Below, piece by piece: positions 6,477 to 10,937 of a DNA stretch of 10,937 nucleotides; the stretch's first letter is position 1; the number at the start of each line of letters is the position of its first letter. The notes beneath the pieces are model-generated. The model saw only the letters and a program-made list of their open reading frames with translations, was not told the origin of the DNA and did not search any database. The position numbers and the translations under genes were made by a program. Source of the DNA: Acetobacteraceae bacterium. GTDB taxonomy: Bacteria > Pseudomonadota > Alphaproteobacteria > Acetobacterales > Acetobacteraceae. The stretch lies in NCBI GenBank assembly GCA_003133265.1, contig PKWQ01000470.1, positions 1 through 10,937 of the forward strand. The letters are read 5' to 3'.

Positions 6477-7226
6477 ATGAGCGCCTCCACCGAAACATTG
6501 ACGCCCCGGACCTGGACCTCGACACGCCGACTGATCGGCGCGTGGTTCCGCGACCGTGGCCAGTTCGCCCGCACCATCGTGCCGCGCACTTGCCCGGTCT
6601 GCGGCTACCACGGCATCTTCATCAGCGTCGGCAAGCCCTCCCGCTGGGACGCAAGGTGCCTGCAATGCGGCTGTCGGGAGCGGCACCGGCTGACCTGGCT
6701 CTGGCTTACCGAGGGCGGCGGCAACAAGTTTGCCGGCAAGCGCATCCTGCATTTCGCGCCGGAAAAGGTCTGGATGAAGCAGATGCGCGGCAACCCGCTC
6801 TACGAGACCGCCGACCTGCTGCAAAAGGGCGTGACCCATCAGGTCGACATCACCAAGATCCCGCTGCCGGACGCCAGCTACGACGTGGTGATGGCGCACC
6901 ATGTGCTGGAGCATATCGACGACGACCGTCAGGCGATGCGCGAGCTGTTCCGGCTGCTGAAGCCAGGCGGGACCGCCGTGTTCAGCGTGCCGGTCAATGC
7001 CTCCCGCCAGGAAACCTACGAGAACCCGGCGATCACCACGCCGGAGCTGCGCACGCTGCACTTCAGCGCACCCGACCACAAGCGCTATTACGGCATTGAT
7101 TTTGCGGATAAATTAAAGGAAGTTGGCTTTACGGTAGAAACTTTCCGCATGCCGCCCGAGCAAGAAGTGCGCTATGGGCTGCTGCGCGACGAGTGGATAT
7201 ATATCGCCGGCAAGCACGCCGAATAA
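6477..7226 (+). CDS. Zinc-ribbon class I SAM-dependent methyltransferase (methyltransferase type 11 family)
   Basis: The protein has 249 residues. An N-terminal four-cysteine knuckle, CPVCG (39-43) with CLQCGCRERHR (61-71), resembles the 'CPxCGSLERHR' zinc ribbon that precedes a Methyltransf_11 domain in a family common in polysaccharide and LPS loci. The SAM domain follows: motif I reads ILHFAPEKVW (90-99), where this family uses HFAPE instead of GxGxG. Next come VDITKIPLPDASYDVVMAHHVLEHIDDDRQAMRELFRLLKPGG (123-165) and the late conserved DHKRYYGIDFADKLKEVGF (200-218). The substrate is unknown; O-methylation of a sugar or lipid-linked glycan is plausible from context. ATG 6477 is the conservative start; GTG 6459 in frame would add six residues. 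The end of the gene (7091-7150) is only 40% GC with codons such as TTA, unlike its surroundings. The gene is followed after 14 bases by the GT9 gene, so they are co-transcribed. Confidence 0.87.
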   Translation: MSASTETLTPRTWTSTRRLIGAWFRDRGQFARTIVPRTCPVCGYHGIFISVGKPSRWDARCLQCGCRERHRLTWLWLTEGGGNKFAGKRILHFAPEKVWMKQMRGNPLYETADLLQKGVTHQVDITKIPLPDASYDVVMAHHVLEHIDDDRQAMRELFRLLKPGGTAVFSVPVNASRQETYENPAITTPELRTLHFSAPDHKRYYGIDFADKLKEVGFTVETFRMPPEQEVRYGLLRDEWIYIAGKHAE

Positions 7227-7240
7227 GGGTATGGATTGTT

Positions 7241-8206
7241 ATGGACTTGGCCACGATGGCCCATCGCCGCATCCTGGTCATCCGCCTCGGCGCGCTTGGT
7301 AACATCGTCCAGTCCCTCGGGCCGTTCGCGGCGATCCGCGCGCACCATCCGGACGCCGAGATCACCCTGCTGACGCTGAAGCCATACGCCAACTGGATGC
7401 GGAGCGCACCCTGGTTCGACCGCGTCTGGATCGACGAGCAACCAGCATGGTGGGATCTGCCCGGCCTGCTGCGGCTGCGCCGACGGCTGATCGCGGGACA
7501 GTTCGACCGGGTCTACGATCTGCAAACATCGCGGCGCAGCAATCGGTATTTCAAGTTTTTTCCGCGCAATAACCGGCCGGAATGGTCCGGCATCGCGCCC
7601 GGCTGCTCCCACCCGGACGCCGATTCCAACCGCAACCGGCTGCACGATCTGGTGCGTCAGCCGAACCAGCTCCGCCAAGCCGGGATCGCGCATACGCCGC
7701 CGGCCGATCTGTCGTGGTGCACCGGCGACATCGCCCGCTTCGACCTGCCCCGCCACGGGCGCATCGTGCTGCTGGTGCCCGGCTGCTCGCCGACGCGGCC
7801 GGGCAAGCGCTGGCCGGTGCAGCACTATGCCGCCCTCGCCGCCGAGTTCGTCCGCCGGGGCGTCACCCCGGTCGTCATCGGCACGGAATCGGAGCGCGAT
7901 TTGGGCCGCGCGATCCACGATGCGGTGCCGGAAACGGTCGACCTGACCGGCAGGACGAGCCTGGGCGACGTCGCCGACCTCGGGCGCGCCGCCGTGGGCG
8001 CGGTTGGCAACGACACCGGACCGATGCACCTGATCGCCGCCACCGGCTGCCGCTGCGTGGCGATCTTCTCCCACGATTCCGACCCGGCTCTGTGTGCTCC
8101 GGGCGGAGCGGATGTGCGGGTACTCCGCCGCCAGTACCTCGCCACGCTCACGCCCGCCGAAGTACTGGCGGCGTTCGACGCCGGAGCGTCCGTTCCAGGG
8201 AATTGA
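7241..8206 (+). CDS. Glycosyltransferase family 9 (heptosyltransferase-like) protein
   Basis: This 321-residue GT-B protein shows both GT9 halves. The N-terminal acceptor domain begins RILVIRLGALGNIVQSLGPFAAIR (10-33), and the C-terminal donor domain has VPGCSPTRPGKRWPVQHYAALAAEF (179-203) and VGAVGNDTGPMHLIAATGCRCVAIF (252-276), the latter being the ADP-heptose-binding signature region. GT9 enzymes such as WaaC and WaaF add heptose to the LPS inner core at the cytoplasmic face of the inner membrane. The position corresponding to the catalytic Asp13 of WaaC (in 'GD') is Asn21 here, encoded AAC. The enzyme may therefore be altered or inactive. The donor and acceptor cannot be told from sequence. 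I chose ATG 7241; ATG 7256 is also possible because homology starts at about residue 9. The frame opens at 7193, but that overlaps the methyltransferase. An AAGGG overlaps the upstream stop codon, 11 bases ahead. Confidence 0.9.
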   Translation: MDLATMAHRRILVIRLGALGNIVQSLGPFAAIRAHHPDAEITLLTLKPYANWMRSAPWFDRVWIDEQPAWWDLPGLLRLRRRLIAGQFDRVYDLQTSRRSNRYFKFFPRNNRPEWSGIAPGCSHPDADSNRNRLHDLVRQPNQLRQAGIAHTPPADLSWCTGDIARFDLPRHGRIVLLVPGCSPTRPGKRWPVQHYAALAAEFVRRGVTPVVIGTESERDLGRAIHDAVPETVDLTGRTSLGDVADLGRAAVGAVGNDTGPMHLIAATGCRCVAIFSHDSDPALCAPGGADVRVLRRQYLATLTPAEVLAAFDAGASVPGN

Positions 8207-8254
8207 TGCCCGTGCCCTCTGGCCATCCAGCCGGACGCGGTCTAAGCCAAAAAG

Positions 8255-9631
8255 ATGGTTGAGACCGCCACCGCCGAACCCGACGGCATTCCGATCCCGC
8301 AGCGTTACTGGGCGATCCTGGCGATCGCGCTTGGTCTTACCCTCGCGGTGCTGGACGGGGCCATCGCCAACGTGGCGCTGCCCACCATCGCCGCCGACCT
8401 CAATTCCTCTGCGGCATCCTCGATCTGGGTGGTCAACGCCTATCAGCTGACGGTGACGATCGCGATACTGCCGCTGTCCTCGATCGGCGATATCTACGGC
8501 TACCGGCGGGTGTATATCGCCGGGCTGATCGGCTTCGGCATCGCCTCGCTGGGGTGCGCCCCGGCGGATTCGCTGGTGACCCTGGCGATTGCCCGCTCCT
8601 TCCAGGGGCTGGGCGCGGCCTGCATCATGAGCGTGAACGGCGCGCTGGTCCGGGTGATCTACCCGCGCGCGTGGCTCGGGCGCGGGCTCGGCATCAACGC
8701 CACGGTCGGCTCGATCGCCTCGGCCGCCGGGCCCACCGTGGCGGCGGCGATCCTGGCGGTGGCGCACTGGCAGTGGTTGTTCGCGGTCAACGTCCCGCTC
8801 GCCGCGCTGGGGCTGGTGATCGCGTTGCGCGCCTTGCCGCGCGCGCGCCGCTCGCCGCACAAGTTCGATGTGGTCAGCGCGGCATTGTGCGCGCTGGCCT
8901 TCGGCCTGCTGATCACCGGCATCGACGGGATCGCCCACGACGAGGCGTGGCCGATCGTGGTGCTGGAGGTGGTCGCCTCGGTATTGATGGGTGCGTTGCT
9001 GGTGGCGCGCCAAGCCTCGCGCGCCTCGCCGCTGCTGCCGGTCGATCTGATGCGCATTCCGCTGTTCGCGCTGTCGGTCGCCACCTCGATCTGCGCCTTC
9101 GCCGCCCAGGGGCTGGCGCTGGTGTCCCTGCCCTTCCTGTTCCAGAACACGCTGGGCCGGTCGCAGGTCGATACCGGGCTGCTGATGACCCCTTGGCCGA
9201 TGACCGTGGCGGTGATCGCGCCGTTCATCGGCCGGCTGTCGGACAAGGTGCCGGCCGGTCTGCTGGGTGGCGTCGGGCTGGCGCTGATGGCCTCGGGGCT
9301 GGGCTTGCTCGGGTTCCTGCCCGACCATCCGAGCGCGGCCGACATCGTCTGGCGGGTCACGCTGTGCGGCCTCGGGTTCGGGCTGTTCAACACCCCGAAC
9401 AACCGCGCGCTGATCATGGCCGCGCCGCGCTCGCGCACCGGCGGCGCCAGCGGCATGCAGGCCACCGCGAGATTGCTCGGCCAGACCATCGGTGCCGCAT
9501 AGGCCGCGCTGGTGTTCGGCCGGTTCGCGGAGCACGGCACCACGGTCACGCTGGTGGTCGCCGGCGGCATCGCCGCCATCGCCGCCTGCGTCAGCCTGAC
9601 GCGGCTGACCGACAGCAGCCGGTCGGGGTAG
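8255..9631 (+). pseudogene. DHA2-type MFS transporter interrupted by an in-frame amber codon
   Basis: The frame from ATG 8255 encodes 415 residues of a multidrug-type major facilitator, then TAG at 9500-9502, then 42 further in-frame codons to a second TAG at 9629-9631 (458 positions in all). Before the stop it shows the drug:H+ antiporter marks LAVLDGAIANVALPTIAADL (30-49), the motif A loop GDIYGYRRVY (78-87), ARSFQGLGAA (113-122) and a motif C-like helix GINATVGSIASAAGP (146-160). Hydrophobic segments are spaced as in 14-helix DHA2 exporters. The stop falls inside the penultimate helix, right after ARLLGQTIGAA. The downstream codons continue it (AALVFGRFAEHG) and supply the last helix (VTLVVAGGIAAIAACVSL). 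The natural product would be an inner-membrane exporter. The truncated one lacks about one and a half helices and is probably unstable. Read as a complete CDS it would be 8255-9502. A sequencing error is possible. It lies 48 bases after the GT9 gene, with no clear ribosome site. Confidence 0.8.
9500..9502 (+). other. In-frame TAG interrupting the MFS transporter frame
   Basis: This amber codon is the only stop in the 458-codon MFS frame before its natural end. The protein sequence on both sides reads as one continuous helix. A single base change from CAG, TTG, TCG, TGG, GAG, AAG or TAC/TAT would produce it. Nothing nearby suggests programmed readthrough. Confidence 0.75.
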
Positions 9632-9641
9632 ATCGCATCGC

Positions 9642-10937
9642 TCAGGGCGTCTCGACGAAGCTCACCAGCAGCTGACCTTCCTGCACCATCTCCCCGGCGG
9701 CGCAGGCGACGGTTTCCACCGTCGCGTCGGTCTTGGCGGTCAGGCGGAAGACGGTCTTCATCGCCTCCAGCACCACCAGCACGTCGCCGCGCTGCACCGT
9801 CTGGCCGGGCGCCACGAGCACCCGCGTCACCTGGCCGGGGATCGGCGCGGTCAGCCGATCGCCGCCATCCTGTTCCTCGGCCGCGGCGGCGATCGGGTCG
9901 GGCTGGCGGAAGCGGAAGGTCTCGCCACGGATGCGCAGGGTCAGGCTGTCGCCCTGATGCGCCGCGCCGACAGTTTCGCGCATGCCGTCGAGGTCGATCT
10001 CCACCCGCCCGTCCGCCGCGCGCGCCGCATAGCCGAGCAGGTCGGCCCCGCCGGCTGCCAGCCGCCACGCAGCACCTTCGCGCCGCACGCCGACCGGATA
10101 GGCACTATCGTCGGCGATCAGGTCCAGCACCCGCTCGCGCGCCGCGTTCGGCCACCACAAATCGCGCGCATTCCAGGGCGAATAGGGATCGGCGCCGGCC
10201 GCCGCCGTCCGGGCGGCTGCCTCGTCCTCGTCCAGCAGCACCGTCAGCGCCGCCGCCGCCAGCACATGCGCGTCCGGCGCACGCTGGCCGGCGAGCAACG
10301 TGTCCGCGTTGCGGGCGATGAATCCGGTATCGATGCCGCCGGCGGCGAAGTCCGGGTGCGCGGCGATGCGCGCCAGCAGATCGAGGTTGCTCGCCACTCC
10401 CGCGACCTCGCAGCCGGCGAGAGCTGCACGCAACTTCGCCAGCGCCTCCGCCCGCGTCGAGCCGTGGCAGATCAGCTTGGCGATCATCGCGTCGTAATGG
10501 ACGGAGATGGAATCGCCGGCGACCACGCCGCTGTCGACGCGCACGCCGTCCCGCTCCGCCGGCGTGCGGAACGCGGTCAGCCGGCCGATCGAGGGGGCGA
10601 AATCGCGCGCCGGGTCCTCGGCGTAGATACGCACCTCGAACGCATGCCCGTGCAGCGCGATGTCGTCCTGCGTCGCCGGCAACGGCTCGCCGGCGGCGAC
10701 ACGGAGCTGCCACTCCACCAGATCGGTGCCGGTGATCATCTCCGTCACCGGATGCTCGACTTGCAGCCGCGTGTTCATCTCCAGGAAGTAGAACCCGGTC
10801 TCGTCGGCCACGAACTCGACGGTGCCGGCGCCAACATAGCCGACGGCCTTGGCGACCTCGACGGCGGCCTTGCCCATCGCCGCGCGGCGGGCCGGGTCCA
10901 TGCCCGGCGCCGGGGCTTCCTCGATCACCTTCTGGTG
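9642..10937 (-). CDS. mccA: Biotin-dependent acyl-CoA carboxylase alpha subunit, probably 3-methylcrotonyl-CoA carboxylase (5'-truncated by window edge)
   Basis: The last 431 residues of an approximately 650-residue subunit are present; the N-terminal ATP-grasp part lies beyond the window. The biotin carboxylase part includes HQKVIEEAPAPG, then EMNTRLQVEHPVTEMITGTDLVEWQLRVAAGEPLP, then EVRIYAEDPARDFAPSIGRL. The BC-to-BCCP linker carries DPYSPWNARDLWWPN, whose SPW motif is characteristic of 3-methylcrotonyl-CoA carboxylase relatives. The C-terminal biotin carrier domain runs from APIPGQVTRVLVAPGQTVQRGD to the end, with the biotinylated lysine in EAMKT (codon at 9756-9758) 37 residues before the C-terminus. 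The usual Met after that Lys is Thr. The subunit charges biotin with bicarbonate using ATP for a partner carboxyltransferase (MccB/LiuB), in leucine/isovalerate catabolism if it is MCC; propionyl-CoA or geranyl-CoA carboxylase are alternatives. The partner should lie upstream, beyond 10937. It converges on the broken MFS gene with a gap of 10 bases. Confidence 0.88.
   Translation of the reverse strand, partial: HQKVIEEAPAPGMDPARRAAMGKAAVEVAKAVGYVGAGTVEFVADETGFYFLEMNTRLQVEHPVTEMITGTDLVEWQLRVAAGEPLPATQDDIALHGHAFEVRIYAEDPARDFAPSIGRLTAFRTPAERDGVRVDSGVVAGDSISVHYDAMIAKLICHGSTRAEALAKLRAALAGCEVAGVASNLDLLARIAAHPDFAAGGIDTGFIARNADTLLAGQRAPDAHVLAAAALTVLLDEDEAAARTAAAGADPYSPWNARDLWWPNAARERVLDLIADDSAYPVGVRREGAAWRLAAGGADLLGYAARAADGRVEIDLDGMRETVGAAHQGDSLTLRIRGETFRFRQPDPIAAAAEEQDGGDRLTAPIPGQVTRVLVAPGQTVQRGDVLVVLEAMKTVFRLTAKTDATVETVACAAGEMVQEGQLLVSFVETP

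Noticed and set aside
6360..7079. Upstream extension of the ELM1-like frame to 559 residues
   Set aside because: The extra 240 codons are antisense to the methyltransferase gene, and the ELM1 homology begins only a few residues after ATG 6359.
8206..8262. An 18-codon ORF starting within the GT9 stop codon (overlapping TGATG)
   Set aside because: It is too short, has no supporting Shine-Dalgarno site or recognisable peptide, and overlaps the MFS start out of frame.
9500..9502. Programmed amber readthrough or pyrrolysine insertion in the MFS gene
   Set aside because: Pyrrolysine use is confined to a few methylamine-using lineages, the site is inside a membrane helix, and no readthrough signal is visible, so a point mutation or sequencing error is simpler.
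7172..9535. A 787-codon open frame on the minus strand opposite the GT9 and MFS genes
   Set aside because: The product is an Arg/Gln/His/Asp-rich shadow of two recognised genes, without any motif of its own.

Overview
The window is gene-dense, high-GC bacterial DNA (third positions almost always G or C) with no RNA gene, CRISPR array or insertion sequence that I can see. The protein families (UgpC/MalK-type ABC ATPase, YbiC-like dehydrogenase, bacterial ELM1-family protein, short QueE with a CX14CX2C cluster motif, biotin-dependent acyl-CoA carboxylase) and the codon use point to an alphaproteobacterium, most likely Rhodospirillales/Acetobacteraceae. That placement is an inference from family resemblance, not a computed one. 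No gene-free stretch exceeds 300 bases.

Layout. (1) 1-1632, + strand: the C-terminal end of a sugar-type ABC transporter ATPase, then a complete NAD(P)-dependent 2-hydroxyacid dehydrogenase of the malate/lactate dehydrogenase family. (2) 6359 down to 1640, - strand: four genes in one direction with short gaps. These are an ELM1-family GT-B-like protein, a 628-residue protein of unknown function, queE (7-carboxy-7-deazaguanine synthase), and a FAD-dependent D-amino-acid dehydrogenase resembling DauA. The last one converges on the hydroxyacid dehydrogenase with a gap of only 7 bases. (3) 6477-9631, + strand, divergent from the ELM1-like gene: a zinc-ribbon SAM methyltransferase, a GT9 (heptosyltransferase-like) glycosyltransferase, and a DHA2-type MFS transporter whose frame is broken by one TAG codon 43 codons before its natural end. 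(4) 10937 down to 9642, - strand: the C-terminal two thirds of a biotin-carrying acyl-CoA carboxylase alpha subunit, probably 3-methylcrotonyl-CoA carboxylase.

How the genes may fit together. The centre (about 3490-8206) looks like a small cell-surface or glycan locus: a GT9 enzyme, an ELM1 protein with a predicted GT-B fold, a methyltransferase of a type common in polysaccharide loci, and the unknown 628-residue protein. That protein has a Rossmann-like N-terminus followed by what read as four tandem beta-rich modules, each ending in a strand with a conserved histidine. The flanks are ordinary catabolic genes (hydroxyacid and D-amino-acid oxidation, branched-chain acyl-CoA carboxylation) plus tRNA-modification enzyme QueE.

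The points most worth a second look are the repeat architecture of the 628-residue protein, the Asp-to-Asn change at the GT9 catalytic position, the in-frame amber codon in the MFS gene, the altered substrate pocket of the DauA-like enzyme, and a 40% GC patch inside the methyltransferase gene.
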